Notes: generated from the sequence alone by a model not told the origin. DNA of 64,000 nt from Trachythela sp. YZ-2020 (GCA_016169945.1 JADLSH010000369.1:1984001-2048000), one strand, 5' to 3'. Positions 45,195 to 60,100 are shown, counted from the first letter of the stretch. Program-made: numbers and translations.

Positions 45195-48100
45195 GCAAGT
45201 GTTTAATTTAGACCTATAATATTGAAAACAAAGAAAGTTTAATTGAAAAGATATAAAGTGGAGTTTTCGAAACAAAAACACAGTATGTGGTACCTGTGAA
45301 TATCAGAGACTCAATTGCAATATATGTTAGAACTCTAAGACTATTGAAGAAAATATATTTCCTTGAAGTAAAGATACTAAACGATGTTTCTAGGCAAAAG
45401 TTTTCGCCTTTTTGAGGTTGTCGTTTCCCTGTTTGCTATAATATATCATACATGTACACGTATTAGTTTACAATACAAGTTTGATTTAATTATGCCTGTA
45501 CAGCAGGATACTGATTTAATTTTAGACTTAACATTGAATACCGTTTTATTTATGATGTAGATTTTAGTCGATAAGATCTTTTTTAAACTATAGAGATTTG
45601 ACCAAAAAGATGAAAAAACATATGACTATAGCCACTATTCACTAATGCACCATCTATTATTTAAATGTTGGTCAATTAGTATATAGTTTATAAGATATAA
45701 GAAATAATTATGTCCATTAGCTTTTCAGTTTTATTTCCTGAAATCAGAATAACAAAAACTCTTACGAATTGGAGATGTTTGTTTATAAAATAATACCATT
45801 GATATACTTAAAAGATGTTCTAATAATAACAGTAGAATGAAAAGTAAGATTCCAGTATTGTCCCCTATAATATATTATACATTATATAACACCTCAGTAG
45901 ATTCTCGTCATTTAACTGGTTGATTATGATCACGTGGTATTAAATAAATATTGCCATTTTACTGACCGTACAATGGAAAGTTCCATTTCTTTCCATTGCA
46001 CGGTAGTTTTAATTAAATTCAATCACTCAAAATGTTACTCGTACCGTGCTCGCACCAGTGAGCTCTATATATATATATCTGGAGTGAGAACTTATGTCCA
46101 AAAAGTGAAGCCAAAGATGGCGGAAATTGACGTCCAGTGCCAATCCCTTTCTATTGTTTTCGACCGCGCGGTTTGCACAAGCCGGCAAGGAGTGTGCCGA
46201 AATTTTGTTTTTTTACTCCGATGTAAACAATAACATCATGATTTTATGAACTAATAACTTGATTAGCGATGCGATCTGTTAGTATAAACTGGAATTAGCT
46301 AGAAAAATGGTATGAAAACTGTTTATGACCTTCATGAGTTTGGACGTCAATTGCCGCCATCTTTGGCTTCACTTGGCCTATTGGCCGAACATTAGAAGTT
46401 CTTACTCCAGATATATATATGGAGCTCACTGGCTCGCACGCATTTAATCGCGAATCCCAAAAATATGGCCGATGGTATATTTTAAAACACAAACGAGACA
46501 AAATGGCGGGTGTTTTAGATAGTAAAGCGCCTTTTGTTTTCGCCACGGAAGAAGATTTATCCATGCTTATTGACGAAGAAGATTCGGTAAATACGAAAAA
46601 ACAAATAACATATGCTGTAAACCGCATGAATTTGCTTGCTTTAAGCGCTGTTGTGACGTTCATCGAAACTTTGAGTGAAATTGATCTATTTTGGTGTCAT
46701 ATAAAACAAATAATGAATGTTTTCATTCGTGCAATGGTAAGAATATTTTCATTCGGTGAAAGATGGAATGTTCCATTCAACTCGGCTTCGCCTCGTTGAA
46801 TAGAACATTCCATCTTTCACCTCATGAAAATATTCTTACCATTCCACTCATAGACATTCATTATTAGTATATTTTATTATATGGCTTTTCAAAATTCTCT
46901 ATTCTGATTGGTTGACAAGTGGTCGGTAAAAACCCATATCCGGACCGTGGTCCGTATTTTCCGTATCCGGACCGGTGTCCCGGATGTCGTGTATCATAAG
47001 TTGTGCATAATGGTTTTCTTAGATATTTCACCCTTGCAAGCTTGTGTGTCATTAATTTTTCGTTAAAATTTACAGATAAAAAGTTTCAAACAACCAAATT
47101 GTTTTTGATTGAGCATGCATGCCTACCGTATATTGTTACCCATGCAGTGAAACTGACGATAGCGGATTTAATTCGCGCGAAAAGCATATGCTCACAGACT
47201 CAGTTCAGCCATATAATAAACCGATTATTGACCTCGCTTGTTCGGTCTGTACTGTGAAATATCAGACCTCTGTTTTTGCAACTAAAAAACCTCGGTCTGA
47301 TATTTCACAGTACAGACCTCACGCTCGGTCAATAAGCCTTTAATATATGATCAATAATCAGTGTAAAACTAAAGGCGTAAAGCCATGCAAGCTTATGCCG
47401 TCAAAGGCGTTTTTATATAATGATCAAATTTGTCAGGAAAACCCTTGTGAACTCTTAAAGTAAACTTGTGTAGTTGTGTTATAATCAGAGTCTTCAGAAT
47501 AACCGACCCATTAGGTGCACAGTTACACTTCTACACTTCATAAACTGATGACCAAACTTGTACTTTTATCAAATAAACTTTTATGTAAACTTTGGCTATA
47601 AGCAGTGGTTATATAATATATAAGCCTTGTCAAAGCCAATGCCAATGGGCAATGGTTGCCTTTACCTTTGGCTATACATACGAGTCAAGCCTGGTTCACA
47701 CGGTTGAGATAAGCATAAACATTTTTAAGCTGAATAGATAAAAGGCAAAACAAAATGATGCAGTGAAGTGTGTGACATTCGACACAAACGCAAAGTATCA
47801 AAAGTCTAAGATCACAGCCAATATGACCAAAATAATTAAATACACACGAGCCACGTTAATTTTGATAACAGTCACTTTGCATTGCCATTGGTCATTATAT
47901 TATATCAAACTAGTCTTTGGAATATAACGTGATCAAAAAACGTGATCTAATGAGAATCAAGGAAATACACGAGGCGTAGGTATAGGCTATCAAATATAGT
48001 GTTAACCCAAAGGGACCGTTCAGAAAATACGTGACGCTTTTTTGCCAAATTTTTTTTACACACTCCTATACTCCCCTGTGACTGTATGTGACGGTTGTCA

Positions 48101-51100
48101 TTATGCCCTATCGAATTTTAGGCCGCAATTGAAACCTTTTGCTGGAACAGCCATTATTTCTCCACTTTCTAGTAACATTACATTTCTAATTCTCAGTAGT
48201 TTCCCATGCACTGGTGCTCCTTCATCGATAGTATAGACAGAAATTCTAATCAAAACGTACATGCATCTGCCATTAATATTAAGTGTTTTGTGACAGCTCA
48301 ATTTCAATTCGCGTGCTTTTGTAAATTGAGCCCTCAAGTTTAGTCTCACAATAACTCCATTTTCACGAGAGATACTTCATGCCAGATCATATTATAATTA
48401 TGGTGGTTCATGCATGGTAAAGAATGACGATTTACATATCTGAAGAAAATTACTCCATAAGCTTGCGTAGCAGCCAGTTTTACAGACATCAGCCTCTCCG
48501 TCACGTGACAGTACTTGTGATACCCCTAACCCTCTTGTGTCAATATGTGATTCTTAGTCAAACACCCTCCTATACCCCCCAAAGCGTCACACATTTTCTG
48601 AACAGCCCCAAAGTGTGAATAAAGATTGGTACATGCTTCTCAGCTCTGGCTTATAGAACCGAAATAAAGAGGAAATACGGAATATTCCGGTTATTTCCCA
48701 CACGTTTTGTTTAATATCGTCTTAGCTATAATAGAACTTGAATTTAACTTCTATTCCCTAAATACTCTACTAAGATTTCAATGTATTACTAAAACTTGAC
48801 TTATTGAATATGACTTGAATTAATATCACTTTAGATTAACAAATTATTTTTAAATTTGGTCACTATTGTTAGGTTTGCCCGAGTAGCCCTGTATATGGCT
48901 AATGCAATTAAGATCGTTCTCTGCCAGTGGCGTACCGAGAACGTTTCCACTGGGAGGGTGCTCATTCCTACACCCCCACCCCGCTCGGTACGCCACTGTT
49001 TGCCTCGTAGATTACTAATTATGCGATAATCTTATTAGAGAGGGGACTTATTTGAGAGTGTGGGCTTAATACAGAGGAGGCTGATTAGAGAGGAGGGCTG
49101 CCTGATCAGAAGGGCTGATCAGAGAGGATCCTGTTGGCCACACTCTCAACAATACTTTAAACATGTATAAACTTTAAATCTAATGCCATTATTAAATTGT
49201 GGTGTTAAAAATGAGGTAAATTGATTTTAGCAATTTTTCAGCTAAATTCAGATTTTGTGGGTTTCAGTCGGTTTTGAGTTTTGCCTTTCAAATTTTTTTT
49301 AATATTTTTTATTTATTAAAGTTTGCCCATACATACATACATAAATAGTTTAAAATAAAATAAAGGTTACAGAATTATAGGGCTAGAGGTCTACTAGAAA
49401 CCACGAAAGACTTTTGATTAAGACCCCTAGGTTAATTATTTACAATTAATTACATTGATGATCAGAACTTAAGATAATTTAATGTTATTAATAGAACAAA
49501 AAAGAAGATGAGTTTGAGATATTTTTACAATATTTCAAATAATGACAAAGATATATACAAATGAGAACCTTTGCGTTCTTATGTTTTGTAGATTTAAAAT
49601 TATACGAATTCAGTTCAACTTCAACCAGGAATTTTACAACTTTATATTTTTACAATGGTTCTCTCTTAGTTGGTGCGCGGTAAGTACGTAAAGCTAGCTA
49701 CAATATTCAATGAGTATGCTATTTCATTTGCTAACAACATTAATTAAGTCTAGTGTACCAATATGTATTTTCCCAGAAATTCAATATTGCTCATGAACAC
49801 CACGACAAGTATTCAGAATGTTACGGTATATATATTTTTAGTGTTTTTTTCTGCTATATATGACTGATATATTTATCTTACTGGTTAGTGGTAACTTTTA
49901 TACAAGTTTCCCGACATCGGTTATATTAATATGAATACTTTTTTCTATCAACCTTGCACTGCGCGATAGAAGTTTTTGTTTAGAAAGTTTTGAAATAAAC
50001 AAACATGCAGAAGTATACAAACCAGAACAGCAGATTAAAATTAAGAACGATAACAACAAGAATAGCAACAACAGGCAAAGACAACAGCGAAAGCAACATC
50101 GACATCAACAACGACGACGACAGCAATAACAAGAGCAAAAATGACAACAACAATGACAATAGGAACGAAATTGACGACAGCAACGTCGGATATAATATTC
50201 TATGTTGTAATTTATATTAAATAGTATATAGTTATAGTTATATCTTTTAGGAACATTACAGGACACGCGTTGATAACAGCAATTTTTTTGGCTGAAGTGT
50301 TTTTATCCTGCATAATAATTCGTTTTAATAATAATAATTAATAATAATAATAATGACCACGACAAAAAAAGCAATGAGAACAACAACAACAACAACAACG
50401 ACAACGACAGCGACAGCCAAAGCAAGACAGCATCGACAATAACAACAATAACTGCAAAGACAACTGCAATGACAACAACGACGACGACAACAACGACGAC
50501 AATAGAAACGACGGCAACAACTTCGACGACAACGACGACACTAGCAACGACAACGACAACAACGAGGACAACAGCAATGACAAAATCGCCAATGACGACA
50601 ACAACAATGACGATGACAGTAACAAGTACAGCCTACATGTATGTCTAATTTGAGTCATCTTTCAAGGAAATAAATTGGACGCCAATTCAATCTCAGCAAA
50701 AAGCATTTTGTATCCTATCTGGTATTCCAGAGGTAGGACATACCTGTTCTGATTTGAAATATTCTTCCATGCAATCATTTAACCAAACTATTTCTCATAT
50801 TTATCTCAATGTTTAGGACGAATGCTACAATTTTGTCAAAGTATTAGCTGTCTCTGATAACAAACTAATCACTTGCGGGACAAATTCACATTATCCGACA
50901 TGCATGTGGAGAGAGGTAAGAATGCAATCTACAGCAAGTGCAAGGTATAAACTTCATTTCCTCGCACCCATATTACTCCATCTAGTTTCAGATTTTACTC
51001 ACGAGTTGGGAAACTGTCTGGTTCCTACCATCTCAGAACAAATAGATCCATCGGATAGGTTTCGGGCGGATATTCCAAAGTTTGCGGCATATCCGGATTT

Positions 51101-54100
51101 TCTAGCATCTCCCTCCCGAACAAGTTGACGTCGTCGTAAATTTGCACAGGTGGAAGAAAGGTGCAGCCTTCTAAAAATGCGCACTCGCTGGGGCTTATAA
51201 TTTTCTGAATACTTACAGCTTGTATTAGCTGCAAAAATCAGAACAACACAAATCTCATCGTGTATTGTTTTAGGTCGACACTCTCCAAATGGCCAGTGGA
51301 ACGTCACCATTTTCTAGCCATGGATTTGTCAATGCTAATCCCCATACGAAATCTACTTATACATTTTCAGGTTTGACTATATATTAGACTATTTCTGATA
51401 GACTAAACACTAAATTTATTTTATACTGGATAGCTCTTTCTGCTTTGTCTAAACTGTTCTGAGTGTTCTCCTTAGAGATCTAGTAAGAGCCTACCTTTAT
51501 TAGTCCAAAGTTGCTACAGGAAGAAACCGGATACCTGACGAAAACCTGTGGTGTTTGCATGGTAGAGTCATTCAGATAAATTTTAATCAGAACACTGTAT
51601 ATTGCAGGAATCGAACTTTGCGGGTCACAGAGGTGCGCATGCAATAACCACTGGCACTGTGCTACTATAATACAAATAATAAGAAATGTTAAAAATTGCC
51701 TAATAAGGTTCGTATAGTTAAATATTTAAAATCAATAAGCTACGTTAGAAAACGATCGATAAAGTTTGAAATCCAATTTAACTTTGAAATTTGTTTCTTT
51801 ACACGCTGCCTGTGGCAATTATTTTAGTCGTTACGACTGTCATTAATTCCTTTTTAGATGATGGAAGATTTTTCTCCGCTGCCGCGATGGAGTTTGGCGG
51901 AAATGACAAAAGAATTATGAATACGGAATTTAGAAACTTTCAACCTCAACGAATGCTCTTTACTAAGCGGAATAATCCTTATTGGTTGGATGGTGTGTGA
52001 TTTGTTTTACATTCTAATCATCTTTAGCTATATCATGCTAATAATTTACGCTACAACATCTAATATCCAAGCAAAAAAACAGGTGTAAAGTGTAAACCAA
52101 GTATGAGAACCAGACTTATACATCGCATTCATAAATAACCACTAAAATAGAGATTGGAAAACGAGTCTAATAAAAATATGATCTTTTTAGATCCTGTCTT
52201 TCATCAAAGTTTTTTAATCGGAAATTATAGTTACTTTTTCTTTGATGAATTTGGTTTGGAATGCACTGACTGTGATCCTGTACGATTCTCGAGAGTTGCG
52301 AGGATTTGTAAGGTACCTGTTATATATTATTCCTATATATAGATCAGGTTAAACGATTGATGACTTAGTTTGCTTCGTGTATAAGCCATTCGGAGTTGCA
52401 ACCGTGCATGTGTACATTTTTCTCTGTACAAAATCTCTGCGTCTTATATATAAATATGTGGCTTCTAAATTACTGTGGAATTTTACAGCATACCAGTGGT
52501 GTAACCAAAGAATACCATGAGGTTTATCAATAATTTTGAAAAATTCAGTTTTTCAATGGTAAGATTGATTCCTCGGTGTGATTCCTGTATAGTAATGTTG
52601 TGTTGTATAGAAAAAGTAGTGATCAACATAAATTATACTGGTTTGCAAACTTATTTTTAAACTTTCGAATTTTACAGGCATTATGCGGGGAAAAAGTATC
52701 AAAAAACATAGAATGTTATTTTTTGTTAATCCTGATTATTTTTAAGAATTTTTATGAAAATACTAAAACTAATATATATTCACAAAAATAAAGTATTGTA
52801 TGGTTCCTCCAAATTTTATAAGATCAATAAATAAGACTGGTATTCTGTGGTACCGTGGTATTCTGTGGTACATATACACCTGTACATGCAACGGGATTAT
52901 TAGATAATTATTTATTAGAACGAGGGCGTTTGATCATGAGCGCTAATTAATTTAATGGAAGTCATATATTTACACATCAATTAATCCAATTAGGTTTCCA
53001 GACTATTTCTAGGGCAATAAAATTTCCTCAGAAAGGTTTTTGAAGAAAATTTCTTATTTGTGGTTTATTCGATAACATGGGCTTTGATACTGTAAAGACA
53101 ATTGGCCTGTGTATGTTTTGTGAACTTTAGTTCAATATATTTTCAGGGTGATAATGGTGGAAACAATTTAGTGAACTGGAGAAATTTTGTCACGTTTCAA
53201 AAAGCAAGACTAAATTGTTCTTCAGGAGGGAAATATCGATATCATTTTAATACTATGAGTGAGTTGTCAAAGTTTTTAAATTAACTATTTTTAAGTTTTT
53301 GAGACGTTCTCTGCATGATCGTAAAATCTTATTTAAACACGAGCTTTCGACTGCCAGTCTGCAGTCTTCAACGGGTAAAGTGATACTAAATATAAAACTA
53401 TTCTACGGATAAAGCTACTAGGACAGTGGTATACAAAATCAATTTTGATGAATGCGAAATCCTAGACAAGGCAACATATCGACACAGAGCAACACTGGAG
53501 TCCTGGCATACAGCAACAACATTGAATTCTGACAACAATGCGCAACATTTGCCGGAACAATATAGATTTTTATTAAAAAAGAACAGATCATAGTTTTATA
53601 TTCATAATAACATTCGTTTTCACTAGAGTTTACGTAGGCGAAACTTTTTATTGTTTAATATTGCATGTCATTGCAATTGTATACCACTGTCCTATAGTAG
53701 CTTTATCCGTAGAATAGTTTTATATTATTTAGAATCACTTTACCCGTTGAAGACTGCAGACTGGCAGTCGAAAGCTCGTGTTTAAATAAAATTTTACGAT
53801 CAGAGAACGTCTCAAAAACTTATTATGAATCCTGGTCGCGCATCTAGCATTTTTAATTAACTATTTTTACTAAAACTTTGTATCACTATATAAATGATAT
53901 ACAATGCAAAATCCGTAAAACGAAATTATTTCTAACATCGACATTTCAACTATCATCTAGTCATCGCCTCACGCCTGCAAGAGTGCATGTTGAGAACATT
54001 TCACATTTCTGATGATGACTATAGATAGTCAGAACGTCGAGTATGATGACGTCATAGATGTCCTTACTTCTATAAAGTGCGTGCTTTGTTGTTCATTTTT

Positions 54101-57100
54101 GAAGAAAATTTTCAATTTGTGAATTTGCCATCCGCATGAATTTGCAATGTACTAAGAAGCAGGCTAAGAACTGAACAGGCTAAGAAGTAATTTTATTATA
54201 ATGGCTGTGTGGTCTATAATAAACATTTGATTTATCGTACAGTATATTACAGTCTTATCAAATGTAACATAGTTTTAGCTCACTCTTTTATCTTAACATT
54301 GTAAGTTTATATAGATTTTATCCTATTTTGTATATTGTAATTTAGCATATACAAGCTCCAGTTGATAACAGTGGTTTTTACCACTGATTGGACAACCCTG
54401 TCGAAATAAAGGTTTCAATCAATCAAGACCTAAACTTTCGCAAAGTCGTTTTCAAATAACGTCAATTTTCACTAGGAAAAAAAGCTAGGAAAAAAACGAG
54501 TTTATGTTGTTCTTCATTTTAGGAGATATATACTGGGACGCACAGAAAGAAATGTTTTATGGCATCTTTTCAATGGAAAATAGGTGAAATATTTAAACGT
54601 CAGCATTAATTTCGTATACACCTAAAATATGTCTATATTTTAGGCTATGTTCACATGCAACCGGACAAATTCATAACCGTACTCAATTTGAGCAAAGCTA
54701 TAACCGTACGAATTTGTGTGTGAACAAGTGGAAACGGGCGAATTTGAGCACCAGCCGTCTGTTAACATAGTCATAGTAAACAAATGGTATAGATTATCTG
54801 ACTGGTGACAATTATGATATTTAAGATCTAAAGATTTCTTATTTTTATTTTTGTACGTTCAGTCCGGGTCAAAAGATGTCAGCTATTTGCTCGTATTCAT
54901 TGAGTGAGATTGAAAAAGTGTTTTCTGGAAAAGTCAAGTACAAAGTTGGCAAAGTTTGGAGGAAAATAAAGAACCCTGGCCACATAAAAGAGGTCAGTAA
55001 TTTTTTCTCCACACCAGAGTAGTATAAGTGCATGGTCGGTATAGAAGACATTTATTAGCAGCACGGCATTCTTGACTAATAGTGCCAGTTTCTTTGAGCG
55101 AGTTAGGTAAATGCAACTGATTCTGAAAAATATATCGTTTTGTCTGTCCGTTGACAAGTATGGTGTAGATTATGACTTAGAACACCTAATTATAACGTAT
55201 AGAATGACGCATTTTCATGATAAAAATCACTTTCTTTTAGACGACTTTTAAAAATTCTTCAGCGGAATTGTTTCGCTCGCATTTTTTGGTGTTTGATTTG
55301 TTATAGGCTAACACTTCATGTCCTTCATGGACACTTTCTCAGAGACAGGCACTCTCTATAACATATACACCTCCATATTTTCTCCTCCGATTTGTACGAC
55401 TTGGGGGAGGAAAATAAGGGTTAATGATAATAATTTGTATTACATTGTATTACAGTTTAATTAACATTGATTTGCACGATGGTGCATGTCATAATTTATT
55501 GAACATAAATTGATCCTAAATTCCAATGTTCTTCCTTTTTGAGTCAGTACGGAGCTGTTCAGAAGACCTCCCCCAATTGGACGAAAGTTTCCTAAAGAAA
55601 GTTTCGTTGTTCTGAACACAAAAGCAATTGTTAAATGGAGCTAATAAATTTCACTGCTTTGAAAAGCTGCGTATTATCGAGTATATTTTTCTTTCTCTTT
55701 CCAGTGTACTGTGACAACGTCGTCTTCCTCTTCTGGTAAAGGTAGAATGAAAACAAAGTCGATGAGTATGAGTGCCTTACAGGACCAAAATAAATGTATC
55801 TTGACGTCTGATGTCGTGCAAACACGCACGAAAACAACGCCATTTTATCTGGACAATATCAGGTGAATTATTGTTTCTTACTATATGAATGTATTTTATA
55901 AAACAATAACCTCGAGGGGGGAAATATGTCGATGGTAAAGCGCGAGAGGTTTTTTTATCCAAAACGGTATTTTCTTGTAGATTCATTACCCCGAGTGCAT
56001 GATGGTGCATTGTATATGAATTATATATTGCAAAATTTTTGAATAAACATCTTCTGTTTGTGGTACATAATATATAAATTAACATGGTGCCCGATAAAAA
56101 CGCCGCTTTTTCAATCGGATATTATGTATCTGTGGCACAACTAACCCCCTCCCCCCGCATCGTTTTGTTTTACGAAGGAGGTTAAAATGAGGTACATTCG
56201 AAATCGAATTTTCCAGTGTTTTTGAGGTCACGTGATATTCAAACATAATGATCCCCCGGGAAAATATCCTAAAAGTTACAGTTGGCTTGGGGTATGGACT
56301 GAAAAATGCCGTCTGGTGGTAAAAAACCTGGTCTCTAATTGGAAAAATGTTGGCAACTACTATTATGGCAATAATGATTATCATTAGAAGATACTATGTA
56401 TTGGTTATCTTTCTTGCATAGATTTGATAAAGTGGTCGTGATAACAATTCATCTACCTGTGCTAAACTCTAGCAGGTCATCAAATAATACAGAAGTGTGG
56501 TATATAGCCACAGGTAAACTATGCAGTATTAGTGAAAGATATAGGTTGTTGTGCAACCAGTCTCATGGTACTCGGGCTCCGTTCACATGGGACATGATGA
56601 ATTCGGAAGCGTACTCAAATTTACACGATTTCACCTTTCATGAAACGGAACGAATTCGAGCACAACTAAACGTACGAATTCCCATGTTAACAAATGGAAC
56701 CGGACGAATTTCAGTGCATACTGTTCCAAATTTGTTCGGCCTCGATCTTGTGAACGTAATTGCACACCAGTATTATCACCTGTGTAAATGTTATATCTTG
56801 TCTTGCTTTATACCTGCCAGAAGTATATTGATTGTTTATAATAAATCAACTTATCAACTTTTTTTCTTTCTTTAGACCGAGGGACTATTTTAAAACTTGG
56901 AAAAATTCCTACTGCTGAGGAATTTTGTATTTTTGAAGAGTATAATTTATTTCCAGTAAGCACTTGTTCAAAAATGTTTTCATTAGCATTGTCAACGACT
57001 TTTACTACTGTATTTTCAGCTACTTATCTTTCATTTGGCTTAAAACTTAATTTTAAAATAATTTTCTTTCCAAACTTATACTTTGTAGAAAAATGGGGTT

Positions 57101-60100
57101 AATGAAACAGAACAAATAAAAGGGATGATACTTTCTCCACAGAAGGTAAAAAAGAAAGTTGAACATCTCAATATGCATGCATCTGCCAGTCTCTTCTGCA
57201 TCACCTGATCCAAAATGTGCATCTGTGGAAATGTTAAGATATAGTTTCTACCATGAAAGATTCTACATTTAAGATTCTACCATGCACCAAAGGTTTTCTC
57301 TGGGTACTCCGGTTTCCTCCTGTAGCAACAATAGACCAATAATGTGATTCTTTTTAGGATTACCTTGTCATTGGATCTAACACCAAATTAATTCGTTTGA
57401 CATTAACAAATTGTGATAGATATTCAAGCAAAAGGTTTGTTTTCTATATATACTCATTGCAATGTTATATCTTAATTCTAATAATAATGTTAAAATGTTA
57501 ATAGGTTAATCAGTATATCTATATATAATGCTATGTCTTAATGTGTAAGATTTTGCCTTCAACGAGTAAAACCGTTTTTTAGCGTTATTTAAAAATGGAA
57601 GATGGCAGCGAAAGATTGCCAGGCAAACATGGGATAAAACAATCTCATTAAAATATATGACTGCGTGTATGCATAATTTTACCTTGTATTAACCATGCTA
57701 TGAATTAAATACATGTAGTTTCAGAATGTTACGACAGGAACATTACGATTTAAAAGAGAATACTCAAGCATATTCAGAAAACTACTGTACTTGTCGCGGC
57801 CTGAATGTTGGCTTTGTACACAAGACGTGAACAGAGCCTGGACGACGTCTAAATCTCCTATGCATGGGTCCCTTAATCAATTAGATAATGAATTGACTAG
57901 ATAATGAATTCCAACCCGCGTTTTCGCTATATACTCCCTCTCTAATCATAGATACATGCAACATGGACGTCGCGCGCGTGCACAAGTCAAACGTTAATCA
58001 TCGCGTCATCAGTTCTTGTTTGAATTCAAGAACGGTAATCTATACAGTTTCACTCTAATCACAGGGGAGCCATTCGCGTCTTTGCTCTCTAATAAAAGAG
58101 AGTGCACTCGGGGCTTTGTTTTCTAATAAAACAGGGTGCACTTGGGGCTTTGCTTTCTAATAAAAGAGGGTCCATTCGCGGCTTTGCTCTCTAATAAAAA
58201 TGGTGCACTCGGAGCTGTGCTCTCTAATCACAGGGGGTCCATTCGCGGCTTTGCTATTTAATAAAAAGGGTGCACTCGGGGCTTTTCTCTCTAATCACAG
58301 GAGGTCCATTCGCGGCTTTGCTCTCTAATAAAAGAGGGTGCACTCGGGGGCTTTGTTTTCTAATCACAGGGGGTCCATTCGCGGTTTTGCTTTCTAATAA
58401 AAGACGATGCACTCGGGGCTTTGCTTTCTAATAAAAGAGGGTGCACTCGAGGCTTTGCTTTCTAACAAAAGAGATATGGGAAATGGTGTGCTTAAGCATT
58501 TAATACTCTTCATGATGAGTATAAAATCAGCTGGTGTTAGACAGAGCAAAATGTCCTAAAAATAACCTGGCGTTAGTCGAGGTAAAATAATAAAACAAGG
58601 CGAATTGCCATAGGGCAGTATTGCGACTTAGTGGGCTCATTTATAGTTAACGCAACTGAACGTACATATTGTCTTAAACTTTCAGTTTATGTCTAAGTAC
58701 ACAAGATCCTCTTTGTGGCTGGAGTGCTATTGAGAATAGATGCATTGGCTGGGATAAAGGGTTTGTATAGTATTCTCTTCTAACTTTATAGACTGCTATT
58801 AGAAATCTTAGTTGAGTATACAAGATATGTGTAAGAAAGTTTATGATACTATATATTTTCATTATAATTTGTTACCTTCCAAGTTGACTCAATATAGCTC
58901 TATTGATAAAGATTTATATATGTTGACATTTGACAACACAGTTTTTGTGTTTTACTATGAGTATATGGTATCACATCCTCCTGAGGATGGCTTTGAGATG
59001 GAGATGTAATAATTTCCAAGTAATTTAGTAATGTTCTGTTATTTATCAGGAACAAGAATGATTGGAAACAAAATTTTACGTCTTGCCAAGGACGACTGCA
59101 ACGGGAAGGTAGAAATGTTTGCAATATGAATATAAGCAATATAAATTTTGAAAGTATTCCGGGTGTAAGTTTAATCATGTGATATACGTTTAATCACGTT
59201 TTCCACGAAGTGTTTCGTCTTGACTCTTGGAGTTTAACGTAACAGGGTTACTGTAACCTTCTCAGCCTTCATTCAATAAGTTGTTGTTTTGTTATTATTA
59301 AATACAAATGGAATTGTGAAACTATTCATAGACATTTTCTGCAATACACAAATATAAATAGAAATTATTTGTAATTTTTCTTTAAGTTTTGCAGCCATAA
59401 CTTTTATTTTATTTTAGCCGAATGGTCTGATTGGTCTTCATGGTTCGAATGTAAAAATTCTGATGGTAACTTATGTAAATGTCGCCGAAGGAATTGTCTG
59501 TATGCTCGCTTATCTTATCAATGCCAAGGAGAAGATAATGAACTAGCAAACTGTACAGGTTTGTAATGCTTGTCTTGTCTTGTCTTGTCTTGTCTTGTCT
59601 TGTCTTGTCTTGTCTTGTCTTGTCTTGTCTTGTCTTGTCTTGTCTTGTCTTGTCTTGTCTTGTCTTGTCTTGTCTTGTCTTGTCTTGTCTTGTCTTGTCT
59701 TGTCTTGTCTTGTCTTGTCTTGTCTTGTCTTGTCTTGTCTTGTCTTGTCTTGTCTTGTCTTGTCTTGTCTTGTCTTGTCTTGTCTTGTCTTGTCTTGCCT
59801 TGCCTTGCCTTGCCTTGCCTTGCCTTGCCTTGCCTTGCCTTGCCTTGCCTTGCCTTGCCTTGCCTTGCCTTGTTCGTTCTTTGGCGTTTGTTTGTTTGTT
59901 TGTTTGTTTGTTTGTTTGTTTGTTTGTTTGTTTGTTTGTTTGTTTGTTTGTTTGTTTGTTTGTTTGTTTGTTTGTTTGTTTGTTTGTTTGTTTGTTTGTT
60001 TGTTTGTTTGTTTGTTTGTTTGTTTGTTTGTTTGTTTGTTTGTTTGTTTGTTTGTTTGTTTGTTTGTTTGTTTGTTTGTTTGGTAGGTAGGTAGGTAGGT

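Noticed and set aside
48101..48349. 82-codon minus-strand frame inside the MITE at 48012.
   Set aside because: No motif, no splice signals and no partner exons; could be captured coding sequence but not supportable.
50338..50658. Leu/Ser-rich 106-codon minus-strand frame resembling a membrane protein.
   Set aside because: Translation of the AAC/GAC triplet tract in an intron.
56396..56875. 159-codon frame extending exon 13 of the semaphorin.
   Set aside because: Only 56422-56513 matches the sema domain; the rest runs through a good donor into a MITE.
57720..57830. A possible exon after ttgtagtttcag in the semaphorin intron.
   Set aside because: Exon 16 splices in phase directly to the PSI exon at 58686, and either frame here inserts residues that break the PSI motif.
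58068..58473. Repeat-spacer pattern suggestive of a CRISPR array.
   Set aside because: Units are tandem with no unique spacers and the sequence is animal; it is a minisatellite.
59566..60094. Three overlapping open frames of about 170 codons (Cys-Leu-Val and Cys-Leu-Phe repeats).
   Set aside because: They are translations of the TTGTC/TTTG microsatellites inside a semaphorin intron.
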